64,000 bases of DNA from Mycobacterium branderi (GCF_010728725.1 NZ_AP022606.1:2046001-2110000); one strand, 5' to 3'. Numbered from the stretch's first letter, positions 43,937-55,011 are shown. The notes: generated from the sequence alone by a model not told the origin. Numbers and translations: made by a program.

Positions 43937-45499
<1,563 letters not shown>

Positions 45500-45503
<4 letters not shown>

Positions 45504-46318
45504 GATTCCTCCGGATACTTCAGTTGCTTGCGTTCGGCGGGCGCGTTGGCCAGCGGTGCCTCGGGTTGGATCTCCATCGACGTGATGAACCCGCCGCGCG
45601 GGGTCTCGGCGACGAAGGCGATTGCCCGGGCGAGGTCGGACGCGCGCAGGAAGTAGTCGTGGCGGGCCTGCCCCCACTTAGCCCAGTCTTCGAGCATCGG
45701 GCCGATGGACTCCGGCGGCAGGCTCCAGCCCATGCCGGTCTTGGTCGGGCCCGGGTGCACGATCGAAGCCCGCACACCGGTGCCCTCGAGTTCCATTTGC
45801 AGATTGGTGACCATCGCCGTCAGCGCCGCCTTGGCCGCGCCGTAGGCGCCCATGTGCGGGCGCTGGCGCAGCGCGACGTCGGACCCGACGAAGATCAGGT
45901 CGCCGCGTTGGCGTTCCAGCATTCCGGGCAGCACCGCGGTGGCCAACCGGTTGGCGCCGATGAGATGGATCTGCACCTGGGATTCGAAGACGTCGGTGCT
46001 GATTTCGTGCAGGCGACCGAAGAACGTGTCGCCGGCGCCGGTGATCAGCAGTTCGATGTCGCCGAGTTGCTCGGTCGCTTGGTGCACAAATGATTTGACC
46101 GACTCGGGTTCGGTGATGTCGAGGTGCAGCGCGACGGCTTCGCCGCCGTCGGCTTTGATCTTGTCGACCAACTCTTGGCATTTCTCGACGCGGCGCGCAC
46201 CGAGGGCGACCGGGAAGCCGCGACCGGCGAGTTCGACCGCGGTTGCGGCGCCGATGCCCGACGACGCCCCGGCGACGATCGCGGGACGACGGGCCGGATG
46301 TGGTTCGAAGCGAGGCAT
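45500..46318 (-). CDS. Short-chain dehydrogenase (Rv0765c-like)
   Basis: A 272-residue SDR with VAGASSGIG, a GAGDTFFG segment in place of NNAG, and YGAAK as the active site. It sits between cyp123 and cyp51 as Rv0765c does. In this operon it may oxidise or reduce a sterol hydroxyl or keto group; that is inference from context. It ends in an overlap with the cyp51 start and starts one base before the cyp123 stop. Confidence 0.93.
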
Positions 46319-47521
46319 TTACACGGTCTCCACGGTGATCGGCAGGTGGGCGAATCCGCGGACATTGCTGGAGTGGACGCGGACGACGTTGTCCTCGTCG
46401 ACCTGGTAGCCGCGGGTTCGTGTCAACAGTTCGCTCAGTGCTACTCGCGCCTCCATCCGGGCCAGGTGCGCGCCCAGGCAGAAGTGTGCGCCGCTGCCGA
46501 AACTGACCAGCTTCGAGCCGATGTCACGGCCGATGCGGTACTCGTCGGGGTTGTCGAACACCCGGTCGTCGCGGTTGGCCGAGCCCGGAAGCAGCAGCAG
46601 CACATCGCCTTCGGGGAGCGTGGTGTCATACAGCGTGAATTCTTGCGCGACAGAGCGGGCCAGGATCTGGCTCGACGTGTCGTAACGCAGCGTCTCCTCC
46701 ACCCACAGCGGGACCCTCGAGTGATCGGCGTACACGGTCGCCAGCTGGTCGGGATTCTTGAAGCCCCAATATGCGGCGTTGGCAAGCAGTTTGGTGGTGG
46801 TCTCGTTGCCGGCGACCACCATCAGGAACAGGAACGCCATGATTTCCTCGTCGGTGAGGCGGTCACCGTCGATCTCGGCCTCCAGCAGCGCCGACGTCAG
46901 GTCATCGCTGGGCTTTTTGCGGCGCTGGGCGACCATGTCGGCGTAGTACACCATCAACTCGGCGGAGGCTTGGATCGCCGACTCCGGAACGTCGGCCAGC
47001 CCGTCTTCGCGGTGCATGACGCCGTCGGCCAGTTCCCGGATATGGGCCCGGTCGGGTTCGGGCACGCCCATCAGCTCGGAGATGACGTCCATCGGCAGCT
47101 TGCCGGCGAATTCGGCGATGAAATCGAAACTTTCGGACTGCAGGGCAGAGTCCAAGTGTGCGACGGCCAGGTCGCGTACCCGCGGCTCGAGTTCGCGGAT
47201 CCGCCGCGGCGTAAAGCCCTTGGAGACGAGCGTGCGGAGCCGCAGATGTCCGGGGTCGTCCATCGCGAGAAACGACATCACCTTGTGTGCGTCGGGGGTG
47301 CGCGACACCGGATCCAGCGATACGCCGTAGGCATTGGACAGCGCGGTGCTGTTGCGGAAGCCCTGCAGCACATCGTGATGGCGCGACAAGGCCCAGAACT
47401 TCAGCTCGTCGTTGCGGTACAGCGGAGCCTCGTCGCGCAGCCGCCGGTAGTACGGGTACGGGTCCTCGTGAAAGTCGTAATCGTAAGGGTCGAGCACCAA
47501 TTCGGGTGTCTCTACAGCCAT
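46319..47521 (-). CDS. cyp123: Cytochrome P450 CYP123-like
   Basis: A 400-residue P450. The I-helix oxygen-binding motif is AGNETTTK, the ExxR motif is EETLRYD and the haem loop is FGSGAHFCLGAHLA. Position between the TetR and SDR genes and length match Rv0766c (CYP123). Substrate unknown. Its ATG overlaps the TetR stop, so it is co-translated with the regulator. Confidence 0.93.
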   Translation of the reverse strand: MAVETPELVLDPYDYDFHEDPYPYYRRLRDEAPLYRNDELKFWALSRHHDVLQGFRNSTALSNAYGVSLDPVSRTPDAHKVMSFLAMDDPGHLRLRTLVSKGFTPRRIRELEPRVRDLAVAHLDSALQSESFDFIAEFAGKLPMDVISELMGVPEPDRAHIRELADGVMHREDGLADVPESAIQASAELMVYYADMVAQRRKKPSDDLTSALLEAEIDGDRLTDEEIMAFLFLMVVAGNETTTKLLANAAYWGFKNPDQLATVYADHSRVPLWVEETLRYDTSSQILARSVAQEFTLYDTTLPEGDVLLLLPGSANRDDRVFDNPDEYRIGRDIGSKLVSFGSGAHFCLGAHLARMEARVALSELLTRTRGYQVDEDNVVRVHSSNVRGFAHLPITVETV

Positions 47522-48132
47522 TAGTTGCCTTCTCCCAGTATTAGCCCCACCACGTAGCCCAGCCGGTCGGCGATCTGGTGGTAACTGAACGCGCCGCTGC
47601 CGGCCTGGACCAGCGCCCCGAAGAACGTCATCTCGAGGGCCGCCACCGTGCGCGGGTCGGCGTCGGGCCCGATCGCGGACGTGACGCGGCGATGGATCTC
47701 CGCGCCGATCCGGTCACGCACTTTGCGGACCGCCGCGTCGGCGCCGCCGCCGAGCAACGCCGTCGTGCAGGCCGCGGCGACTTCCGGTTCGTCGGCGACC
47801 ACCAGCGCCAGGTGCCGCAGCGCCTTGTCCACCCGGACCGGCATCGGGTCGTTGACGTCGGTGAAGTAAGGCACCTGGCGGACCAGGTCCAGATAGACCT
47901 CGGCGATCAGGTGGTTCTTCGACGAGAAGTAGGTGTAGGCCGTCGCCGGCGCCACCTTGGCGCGGGCGGCCACCGCGCGCACGGTCAGGTCCGCGTACGA
48001 CTTCTCTCGCAGGACCTCGATGCCGGCGGCCAGCACCTTGCGGAAAGTCTCTTCCTGCCTGCGGTTGCGCGGCGCCTCTCCGGCGTGGCGATCGGCGTCA
48101 GACGTGATCGCGGCCACTGCATCACTGGACAC
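47521..48132 (-). CDS. TetR-family regulator (Rv0767c-like)
   Basis: A 203-residue TetR protein heading the cyp123-cyp51 operon. The HTH reads VRAVAARAKVAPATAYTYFSSKNHL. GTG 48132 lies inside the palindrome CTGGACACATGTCCAG, and a related GGACAAGTGTCC lies before aldA, so the protein probably represses both divergent operons. Other in-frame starts cannot be excluded. Confidence 0.93.
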   Translation of the reverse strand: MSSDAVAAITSDADRHAGEAPRNRRQEETFRKVLAAGIEVLREKSYADLTVRAVAARAKVAPATAYTYFSSKNHLIAEVYLDLVRQVPYFTDVNDPMPVRVDKALRHLALVVADEPEVAAACTTALLGGGADAAVRKVRDRIGAEIHRRVTSAIGPDADPRTVAALEMTFFGALVQAGSGAFSYHQIADRLGYVVGLILGEGN

Positions 48133-48140
48133 ATGTCCAG
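48125..48140. promoter_or_regulatory. TetR operator, site 1 (GGACA-N2-TGTCC)
   Basis: CTGGACA-CA-TGTCCAG is a perfect inverted repeat with 7-bp arms. It covers the start codon of the TetR gene. Confidence 0.6.
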
Positions 48141-48238
48141 GCTAACGGAAGTCGACGAGGGCAGGCAAGCCCGCAGGAAAAATGTGGGTCACTTGCTCCG
48201 CCGACGGCCAGGCGGCTATGGTTCGACTGGACTATTCC

Positions 48239-48250
48239 GGACAAGTGTCC
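48239..48250. promoter_or_regulatory. TetR operator, site 2 (GGACA-N2-TGTCC)
   Basis: GGACA-AG-TGTCC repeats the core of the site at 48125 and lies 25 bp upstream of the aldA start. Confidence 0.6.
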
Positions 48251-48274
48251 ATCGCAGTGAGGCGGGAGCGGAAG

Positions 48275-49741
48275 ATGGCGTTACTGGCCGACGGAGCGAG
48301 CGCTCTGCTCATCGACGGAAAGCTGTCGCCGGGCAGTGCGGGAACCTTCCCGACGATCAACCCGGCCACCGAAGAGGTGCTGGGCACGGCCGCCGAGGGC
48401 ACCGCCGACGACATGGGACGCGCCATCGAGGCGGCGCGCCGCGCCTTCGACGACACCGACTGGTCGCGCAACACCGAGCTGCGGGTGCGCTGCGTGCGGC
48501 AGCTGCGCGACGCGATGCGCGACCACCTGGAGGAATTGCGGGAGCTGACGATTGCGGAAGTCGGCGCCCCGCGGATGCTGACCGCGAGCGCCCAGCTCGA
48601 CGGACCGATCGACGACTTGGCGTTCAGTGCCGACACCGCCGAGACCTATTCGTGGAACTCCGATCTCGGCGAGGCTGCCCCACTGGGGATCCCCACCCGC
48701 CGCACGATCGCCCGCGAAGCCGTCGGCGTCGTCGGCGCCATCACGCCGTGGAACTTCCCGCATCAGATCAACCTGGCGAAGCTCGGGCCGGCGCTGGCCG
48801 CCGGCAACACGGTCGTGCTGAAGCCTGCGCCGGACACGCCGTGGTGTGCGGCGGTGCTGGGCGAGCTCATCGTCGAACACACCGACTTCCCGCCCGGGGT
48901 GGTCAACATCGTCACCTCCAGCGACCACAGCGTCGGTGCGCTGTTGGCCAAAGACCCTCGGGTGGACATGATTACGTTCACCGGGTCGACGGCCACCGGC
49001 CGCAGTGTGATGGCCGACGCCGCCGCCACGATCAAGAAGGTCTTTCTGGAGTTGGGCGGCAAGTCGGCGTTCCTGGTGCTCGACGACGCCGACCTGAACG
49101 GCGCGGTCTCGGTGTCGGCGTTCTCGGCATGTATGCACGCCGGGCAGGGCTGCGCGATCACGACCCGGCTGGTGGTGCCGCGCTCACGCTACGACGAGGC
49201 GGTCGGCATCGCGGCGGCCACCATGGGTTCGATCAAGCCCGGTGACCCTTCTGACCCGGGAACGGTTTGCGGCCCGCTGATCTCAGAGCGTCAGCGCGAT
49301 CGGGTGCAGGGGTACCTGGATCTGGCTGTGGCAGAAGGTGGTTCGTTCGCATGCGGCGGCGGCAGACCCGCAGATCGCGCAATCGGGTTCTTCATCGAGC
49401 CGACGGTGATCGCCGGGCTGGGCAACGACGCCCGCGTCGCCCGGGAGGAGATCTTCGGGCCGGTGCTGACCGTGATCGCCCACGACGGCGACGACGACGC
49501 GGTGCGCATCGCCAACGATTCGCCATATGGGTTGTCGGGCACCGTCTTTGGCGACCCGGAACGCGCGGCTGCGGTGGCCTCACGGTTGCGGGTGGGCACG
49601 GTCAACGTCAACGGCGGCGTCTGGTATTCCGCGGATGCGCCGTTCGGCGGCTACAAGCAGTCCGGAAACGGCCGGGAGATGGGGTTGCTTGGTTTCGAGG
49701 AATACCTCGAAACCAAGGTGATCGCGAGTGGCCAGTTATGA
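48275..49741 (+). CDS. aldA: NAD-dependent aldehyde dehydrogenase AldA
   Basis: A 488-residue aldehyde dehydrogenase. The catalytic Glu is in LELGGKS, the Cys in AGQGCAI, and the cofactor region has ITPWNFP and FTGST. It matches Rv0768 in length and place. It oxidises aldehydes to acids and may act after AdhB. ATG 48275 follows GGGAG; the in-frame start at 48182 would cover the operator. The last codons (SGQL-stop) are formed by the palindromic element at 49727. Confidence 0.95.
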   Translation: MALLADGASALLIDGKLSPGSAGTFPTINPATEEVLGTAAEGTADDMGRAIEAARRAFDDTDWSRNTELRVRCVRQLRDAMRDHLEELRELTIAEVGAPRMLTASAQLDGPIDDLAFSADTAETYSWNSDLGEAAPLGIPTRRTIAREAVGVVGAITPWNFPHQINLAKLGPALAAGNTVVLKPAPDTPWCAAVLGELIVEHTDFPPGVVNIVTSSDHSVGALLAKDPRVDMITFTGSTATGRSVMADAAATIKKVFLELGGKSAFLVLDDADLNGAVSVSAFSACMHAGQGCAITTRLVVPRSRYDEAVGIAAATMGSIKPGDPSDPGTVCGPLISERQRDRVQGYLDLAVAEGGSFACGGGRPADRAIGFFIEPTVIAGLGNDARVAREEIFGPVLTVIAHDGDDDAVRIANDSPYGLSGTVFGDPERAAAVASRLRVGTVNVNGGVWYSADAPFGGYKQSGNGREMGLLGFEEYLETKVIASGQL

Positions 49742-49786
49742 CACGGAATTTCGCAAAAAGCGTGCAATAACTGGCCATTCGGCGGA
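49727..49786 (+). repeat. Palindromic interspersed element, copy B
   Basis: GGCCAGTTAT (49730-49739) and ATAACTGGCC (49767-49776) are perfect inverted 10-bp arms with CACG/CGTG inside. The element matches copy A (42125-42184, opposite strand) along about 60 bp. The left arm encodes the last residues and stop of AldA; the right part supplies the sequence just before the ribosome site of the next gene. Confidence 0.75.
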
Positions 49787-49795
49787 AGGAGAAGC

Positions 49796-50545
49796 ATGAG
49801 ATTCGAAAACAAGGTCGCGATCGTCACCGGGTCCGGCGGCGGCATCGGCCAGGCCTACGCCGAGGCCCTGGCTCGTGAAGGGGCGGCGGTGGTGGTGGCC
49901 GACATCAACGCCGAGGCGGCCGAGGGCGTGGCCAAGCAGATCACCGCCGACGGCGGCACCGCTCTGGCCGTGCCGGTCGACGTGTCCGACCCGGCGTCCG
50001 CCAAGGCGATGGCCGACCGCACGCTGTCCGAGTTCGGCGGCATCGACTACCTGGTGAACAACGCGGCGATCTTCGGTGGCATGAAGCTGGATTTCCTGCT
50101 CACCGTCGACCCCGAGTACTACAAGAAGTTCATGAGCGTCAACCTCGACGGCGCACTCTGGTGTACCCGCGCGGTGTACAAGAAAATGGCCAAGCGCGGC
50201 GGCGGCGCGATCGTCAACCAGTCCTCCACGGCGGCGTGGCTGTATGCGAACTTCTACGGCCTGGCCAAGGTCGGGATCAACGGCTTGACTCAACAACTTT
50301 CGCGTGAGCTGGGCGGCCAGAACATCCGGATCAACGCGATCGCGCCAGGTCCCATCGATACCGAGGCCAACCGGACCACCACTCCCAAGGAGATCGTCGA
50401 CGACATCGTCAAGGGTCTTCCGTTGTCCCGGATGGGAACTCCCGAGGACCTGGTCGGCATGTGCTTGTTCCTGTTGTCCGACGAGGCGTCGTGGATCACC
50501 GGACAGATCTTCAATGTCGACGGCGGACAGATCATCCGGTCATGA
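49796..50545 (+). CDS. Short-chain dehydrogenase (Rv0769-like)
   Basis: A 249-residue classical SDR with TGSGGGIG, NNAAIF, NQSSTA, YGLAKVG and NVDGGQIIR. It is the counterpart of Rv0769. ATG 49796 follows GGAAGGAG. It overlaps the next gene by 4 bp. It may act on a hydroxyacyl or alcohol intermediate of the aldA pathway; this is inference. Confidence 0.94.
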   Translation: MRFENKVAIVTGSGGGIGQAYAEALAREGAAVVVADINAEAAEGVAKQITADGGTALAVPVDVSDPASAKAMADRTLSEFGGIDYLVNNAAIFGGMKLDFLLTVDPEYYKKFMSVNLDGALWCTRAVYKKMAKRGGGAIVNQSSTAAWLYANFYGLAKVGINGLTQQLSRELGGQNIRINAIAPGPIDTEANRTTTPKEIVDDIVKGLPLSRMGTPEDLVGMCLFLLSDEASWITGQIFNVDGGQIIRS

Positions 50546-51405
50546 GCAGTGACGTAAAGCTCGGCTACATCGGGCTGGGCAATATGGGTGCACCGATGGC
50601 CAAGCGGCTGGTCGACTGGCCGGGCGGGGTCACGGTTTTCGACGTGCGAACCGAAGCGATGACGCCGCTGGCCGAAGCGGGCGCCATCCTGGCCGACGGC
50701 GTGGGCGACGTCGCCGCCGCTGACATCATCAGCGTCACCGTCCTCGACGACGCACAGGTGCGTGACGTTGTCGGCCAACTCGCATCACGTGTAAAGCCGG
50801 GTACGGTCATCGCAATCCATTCCACGATCAGCGACACCACCGCCGTCGAACTCGCCGAAGAGCTGAAACCGCAAGGGATTCACATCGTGGACGCGCCGGT
50901 CAGCGGCGGCGCCGGTGCTGCGGAGAAGGGTGAGCTGGCCGCCATGGTCGGCGCCGAGCGCGACGTCTACGAGCGGATCAAGCCGGTCTTCAAGCAGTGG
51001 GCGTCGCTGGTCATACACGCCGGCGGACCGGGCGCCGGGACGCGAATGAAATTGGCCCGCAACATGTTGACGTTCACTTCGTACGCCGCGGCATGTGAGG
51101 CGATGAAGCTGGCCGAGGCGGCAGGACTGGACTTGCAAGCGCTGGGCAGAGTGGTGCGTCATACCGACGCCCTCAGCGGCGGGCCCGGTGCGATCATGGT
51201 GCGGGACGACATGAAACCCCTTGAGCCAGACCACTTCCTGTACCAGCCGTTCCTGCACACCCGCGGGCTGGGCGAGAAGGACCTGAGCCTGGCGCTGGCA
51301 TTGGGCAAGGCGGTATCGGTGGAATTGCCGCTGGCCGAACTGGCCATTCAGCAGTTGGCCATTGGCCTCGGCTTGCCGCATACAGAAAAGAGTCAGGATG
51401 GATGA
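50542..51405 (+). CDS. Beta-hydroxyacid dehydrogenase family protein (Rv0770-like)
   Basis: A 287-residue NAD-binding oxidoreductase of the 3-hydroxyisobutyrate dehydrogenase family. It has the Rossmann motif GYIGLGNMGAPMA, substrate-binding DAPVSGGAGAAEKG and the catalytic lysine region GTRMKLARNML. It matches Rv0770. ATG 50542 overlaps the SDR stop (ATGA), and its end overlaps the next gene by 8 bp. Confidence 0.94.
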   Translation: MSSDVKLGYIGLGNMGAPMAKRLVDWPGGVTVFDVRTEAMTPLAEAGAILADGVGDVAAADIISVTVLDDAQVRDVVGQLASRVKPGTVIAIHSTISDTTAVELAEELKPQGIHIVDAPVSGGAGAAEKGELAAMVGAERDVYERIKPVFKQWASLVIHAGGPGAGTRMKLARNMLTFTSYAAACEAMKLAEAAGLDLQALGRVVRHTDALSGGPGAIMVRDDMKPLEPDHFLYQPFLHTRGLGEKDLSLALALGKAVSVELPLAELAIQQLAIGLGLPHTEKSQDG

Positions 51406-51814
51406 GTTGCGCCGCAAGGGCCTCGAGAAGATGAACGAGGTCTATGGCTGGGAGATGCCCAACGTCGAGGGCGACCCGTACTTCGACCTGACCGTCGATC
51501 ACCTGTTCGGCAGTATCTGGACCCGGCCGGGATTGTCGATGCGGGACAAGCGGATCATGACGCTGACCGCGGTGACGGCAATCGGAAACCGCGACCTCGC
51601 TGAGATCCAAATCAACGCTGCGCTTCTCAACGGCGAACTCACCGAGACCGAATTGAAGGAGATGGCCGTCTTCCTCACCCACTATCTGGGATTCCCGCTG
51701 GGCTCGGCGCTGAACGGCGCCGTCGACGCCGTGGTGGCAAAGCGCAAGAAGGGCGCCGGAGAAGACAAGAAGGCCAACGTCGACGCCGCGGTGAAGATGC
51801 ACAAGGGCGAGTAG
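51398..51814 (+). CDS. Carboxymuconolactone decarboxylase-like protein (Rv0771-like)
   Basis: A 138-residue protein of the CMD family, closely similar to Rv0771 (for example MDELRRKGLEKMNEVYGWEM and RDKRIMTLTAVTAIGN). It lacks the CxxC of the AhpD branch. Actual decarboxylase activity is doubtful. The tail is Lys-rich. It ends the aldA operon, directly against the stop of the opposite TetR gene. Confidence 0.93.
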   Translation: MDELRRKGLEKMNEVYGWEMPNVEGDPYFDLTVDHLFGSIWTRPGLSMRDKRIMTLTAVTAIGNRDLAEIQINAALLNGELTETELKEMAVFLTHYLGFPLGSALNGAVDAVVAKRKKGAGEDKKANVDAAVKMHKGE

Positions 51815-52408
51815 TCACGCAGTGACCGCCGAGGCCACCCAGCGACGCAGATACCGGCGCAGCTCCGCACCTTGCCGCGGCGGACGGCCGGGGTCGATGA
51901 CGAACGACTGGATGATGCGCAGCAAGTGCTCACCCAGCTCGCCCACCTCGTCATCGTCCAAACCCGCTGCCGTCCAATCGACGTCGAAGCGCCGCAACAT
52001 CGCGTTGGCGAATTGCAGGGCCACGTCCGACGTGACGTCCGCCGTGAACGCGTTGTGGCGGTCGGGAGCAAGCAACAGCCCGATGTGTTTGTCGTTGGGT
52101 AGCCATTCCAGCGCGGTGGCGATCCCCTCGGTGACCGCGTCGACGGGATCGGTGATCCCCGACAGGTGCGCAGCCAACCGGTCGAGGAAGCCGGTCGCAG
52201 CCTGTGTCGCCGCCGCGACCAGCAGTGCGTCGGTGCCGGGGAAGTACCGGTACACCGTCTGACGGGTAACCCCGAGCGCGCGTGCCACGTCGGCGATGCT
52301 GATGTCGGCGCCGCGCTCGTCGATGGCCTTGCTGGCCGCGGAAAGAATCCGGGCGACGGCCTCCTCGTCGGATGCCGGGGTTGCGCCGGCCCAGCCGTGG
52401 GTGCGCAC
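51815..52408 (-). CDS. TetR-family regulator
   Basis: A 197-residue TetR protein with HTH SIADVARALGVTRQTVYRYFPG. GTG 52408 overlaps the stop of the upstream P450 (TAGTG), so it is the second gene of a P450-regulator operon. The 27-bp inverted repeat at 53697, in front of the P450, is its likely operator. This pair is not between Rv0771 and purD in M. tuberculosis as I recall, so it is an insertion or a loss there. Confidence 0.9.
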   Translation of the reverse strand: MRTHGWAGATPASDEEAVARILSAASKAIDERGADISIADVARALGVTRQTVYRYFPGTDALLVAAATQAATGFLDRLAAHLSGITDPVDAVTEGIATALEWLPNDKHIGLLLAPDRHNAFTADVTSDVALQFANAMLRRFDVDWTAAGLDDDEVGELGEHLLRIIQSFVIDPGRPPRQGAELRRYLRRWVASAVTA

Positions 52409-53649
52409 TATCCGTGATAAGAGACTTGCAGGTCTTTGATGCCGTTGATCCAGCCGGACCGAAGTCGTTCCGGTTCCGCAACTTTGGTGATGTTCGGCAG
52501 CTGGTCGGCGAGCTCGTTGAAGATCAGCTTGATCTCCATGCGGGCGAGGTTGGCGCCGATGCAGTAGTGGGCGCCGTTCCCGCCGAAGCTCAGGTGCGGA
52601 TTCGGGTCGCGCAGGATGTTGAACTCGAAGGGCCGGTCGAAGACCTCCTCGTCGAAGTTGGCCGAGCTGTAGAACAGTCCGGCCCGCTGGCCTTCTCGGA
52701 TGGTGACGCCACCGACCTCGACGTCCTTGCGGGCGGTCCGCTGAAAGCAGTGCACCGGCGTTGCCCAGCGGACGATTTCGTCGACGGCGGTCTCCGGGCG
52801 CTCCCGCTTGTAGAGCTCCCACTGGTCGGGATAGTCGGAAAACGCGTTGATGCCGTGCGTCATCGCATTGCGGGTGGTCTCGTTGCCGGCGACCGCCAGC
52901 AGGATGACGAAGAACGCGAATTCGGTCTCGCCCAACGATTCTCCGTCGATGTCGGCCTGGACCAGCTTGGTGACGATGTCGTCGGCCGGGCAGCGACGAC
53001 GCTCTTCGGCCATGGTGTAGGCGTAGCCCATCAATTCGGCGTTGGCCGTCGTGGGGTCACTGTCGAAGTCCGGGTCGTCGGTGTTCATGATGGCGTTGGT
53101 CCACGCGAACAGCCGCTCACGGTCGGCCTCCGGTACCCCGATCAGGTCGGCGATCGCCAGCAGAGGCAGCCGCATCGCAACGTCGTCGACGAAGTTGCCG
53201 GAGTCCTTCTCAGCCGCGGTCCGCACGATGTCGCGGGCGGCCGTCGCCAGCTTCTCCTCGAGCGTGGCCACCGATCGCGGGGTGAAGAGCCGGGAGACCA
53301 GCTTGCGCAGTCGCGTGTGCTCCGGTGGGTCGTGGTTGATCAGCAACGCCTTGGTGAGTTCCAGTTGGTCGGCCGTCATGCCGTCGGGGAACCGCATCAC
53401 GGCGCCCTTGGCGTTGGTGGACCACAGGTCGTTGTCCCGGGAGATCTCCTTGATGTCCCGGTGGCGGCTGATGACCCAATATCCGCCGTCGTCGAAGACG
53501 GTCGCGCCAGACGGCTGCTCGTTCCACCAGACCGGCGCGGTCCTGCGGAGTTGGGCGAACTCCGCGACGGGCATCCCGCGTTTGAGCAGGTCGGGGTCGG
53601 TGAAGTCGAAGCCCGCCCCGAACGGACAGGCACGCTCGATTGTCGTCAT
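52408..53649 (-). CDS. Cytochrome P450, CYP125-related
   Basis: A 413-residue P450. The N-terminal GFDFTDPDLLKRGMPVAEFA, I-helix AGNETTRN, DEIVRWATPV and haem motif FGGNGAHYCIGANLARM resemble CYP125, the enzyme that oxidises the sterol side chain at C26/27. It may belong to the related CYP189 group; naming needs a tree. It lacks the longer CYP125 N-terminus. Possible substrates are sterols or branched lipids. It is co-transcribed with the TetR gene behind it. Confidence 0.92.
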   Translation of the reverse strand: MTTIERACPFGAGFDFTDPDLLKRGMPVAEFAQLRRTAPVWWNEQPSGATVFDDGGYWVISRHRDIKEISRDNDLWSTNAKGAVMRFPDGMTADQLELTKALLINHDPPEHTRLRKLVSRLFTPRSVATLEEKLATAARDIVRTAAEKDSGNFVDDVAMRLPLLAIADLIGVPEADRERLFAWTNAIMNTDDPDFDSDPTTANAELMGYAYTMAEERRRCPADDIVTKLVQADIDGESLGETEFAFFVILLAVAGNETTRNAMTHGINAFSDYPDQWELYKRERPETAVDEIVRWATPVHCFQRTARKDVEVGGVTIREGQRAGLFYSSANFDEEVFDRPFEFNILRDPNPHLSFGGNGAHYCIGANLARMEIKLIFNELADQLPNITKVAEPERLRSGWINGIKDLQVSYHG

Positions 53650-53696
53650 GTGTCGTCGCCTCCCTGAGTGATCTGACGCACACCCCAGTGTCTAGA

Positions 53697-53723
53697 CCAT
53701 ACACTCAGCTGTCAAGTGTATGG
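53697..53723. promoter_or_regulatory. Inverted repeat between P450 and purD (CCATACACT-N9-AGTGTATGG)
   Basis: Perfect 9-bp arms are separated by 9 bp, placed 48 bp upstream of the P450 start and 29 bp before purD. The spacing puts the arms 18 bp apart centre to centre, fitting a TetR-type dimer or pair of dimers. It may influence both divergent genes. Confidence 0.58.
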
Positions 53724-53751
53724 CCGTGAGGGCGCTATAGGCTGACGTCTC

Positions 53752-55011
53752 GTGCGCGTCCTGGTGATCGGCTCCGGTGCCCGTGAACATGCGTTGCTGG
53801 TAGCGCTCGGCAAGGACCCGCAGGTCGACGCGCTGGCGATCGCACCGGGCAACGCCGGCACCGCGGCCGTGGCCGAGCAGCATCAGGTGGACATCACTTC
53901 GGGGGACGAGGTCGTCGCACTGGCCCGAAAGGTGGAGGCCGATCTGGTCGTCATCGGCCCCGAGGTTCCGCTGGTGCTCGGGGTGGCCGACGCCGTGCGT
54001 GACGCGGGTATCGCCTGCTTCGGCCCCAGCAAGGACGCGGCCCGCATCGAGGGCTCCAAGGCGTTCGCTAAGGACGTGATGGCCGCGGCCGGCGTGCGCA
54101 CCGCGTCCAGCGAAATCGTCGACAACCCAGCGCATTTGGATGCCGCGTTGGATCGGTTTGCCGGTGAGCCGGCCTGGGTGGTCAAAGACGACCGGCTGGC
54201 GGCGGGTAAGGGCGTGGTGGTGACACAGGACCGGGGTGTTGCGCGCTCACACGCCGCCGGTCTCCTCGAAGCCGGACATCCGGTCCTGTTGGAGTCCTAT
54301 CTCGACGGCCCCGAAGTGTCGCTGTTCTGTCTCGTCGACGGCAAAACCGTGGTCCCGCTGCTGGCGGCCCAGGACTTCAAGCGGGTTGGCGACGGCGACA
54401 CCGGCCCCAACACCGGCGGCATGGGCGCCTACGCCCCGCTGCCGTGGCTGCCCGACGATGTGTATAGCGACATGGTCTCTGGGATCGTGGAACCCGTTGC
54501 GGCCGAACTGGTCCGGCGCGGTTGCCCGTTTTCCGGGCTGCTGTATGCCGGCCTGGCGATCACCTCCAACGGACCGGCGGTCATCGAATTCAATTGCCGC
54601 TTCGGCGATCCGGAGACGCAGTCGGTGCTGGCGTTACTGGAATCGCCGCTGGGGCAACTGCTGCATGCGGCGGCCACCGGCCGCCTGTCCGACTTCGGCG
54701 AACTGCAATGGCGTGACGCCGCCGCCGTCACTGTGGTGCTGGCGGCGGAGAACTATCCGGGCCGGCCGCGAGTGGGTGACGTCGTCGTGGGCGCGGACGC
54801 CGACGGGGTGCTGCATGCCGGGACGGCCCGGCGCGACGACGGCGCGATCGTGTCGTCGGGCGGCCGGGTGCTCTCGGTGGTCGGCACGGGCGCGGATCTG
54901 GCCGCCGCGCGCGAGGCCGCGTATGGGGTTCTCCAGTCAATCAAGTTGCCGGGCGGGCACTTTCGCAGCGACATCGCTCTGCTGGCCGCAGAAGGGAAGG
55001 TCCGGCTCTAG
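53752..55011 (+). CDS. purD: Phosphoribosylamine--glycine ligase PurD
   Basis: A 419-residue ATP-grasp enzyme of purine synthesis that joins glycine to phosphoribosylamine. Features are the start [19 protein letters not shown], the ATP-binding [21 protein letters not shown] and the metal-binding [12 protein letters not shown]. Length matches Rv0772. The GTG at 53752 lies 10 bp after a TATAGG -10 box, so the mRNA has almost no leader. The stop overlaps the ggtA stop by 4 bp. Confidence 0.97.
   Translation: MRVLVIGSGAREHALLVALGKDPQVDALAIAPGNAGTAAVAEQHQVDITSGDEVVALARKVEADLVVIGPEVPLVLGVADAVRDAGIACFGPSKDAARIEGSKAFAKDVMAAAGVRTASSEIVDNPAHLDAALDRFAGEPAWVVKDDRLAAGKGVVVTQDRGVARSHAAGLLEAGHPVLLESYLDGPEVSLFCLVDGKTVVPLLAAQDFKRVGDGDTGPNTGGMGAYAPLPWLPDDVYSDMVSGIVEPVAAELVRRGCPFSGLLYAGLAITSNGPAVIEFNCRFGDPETQSVLALLESPLGQLLHAAATGRLSDFGELQWRDAAAVTVVLAAENYPGRPRVGDVVVGADADGVLHAGTARRDDGAIVSSGGRVLSVVGTGADLAAAREAAYGVLQSIKLPGGHFRSDIALLAAEGKVRL

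Noticed and set aside
51341-51395. Third copy of the palindromic element suggested by CTGGCCATTC near 51345
   Set aside because: Only about ten bases match, and they lie within the conserved coding end of the Rv0770-like gene.
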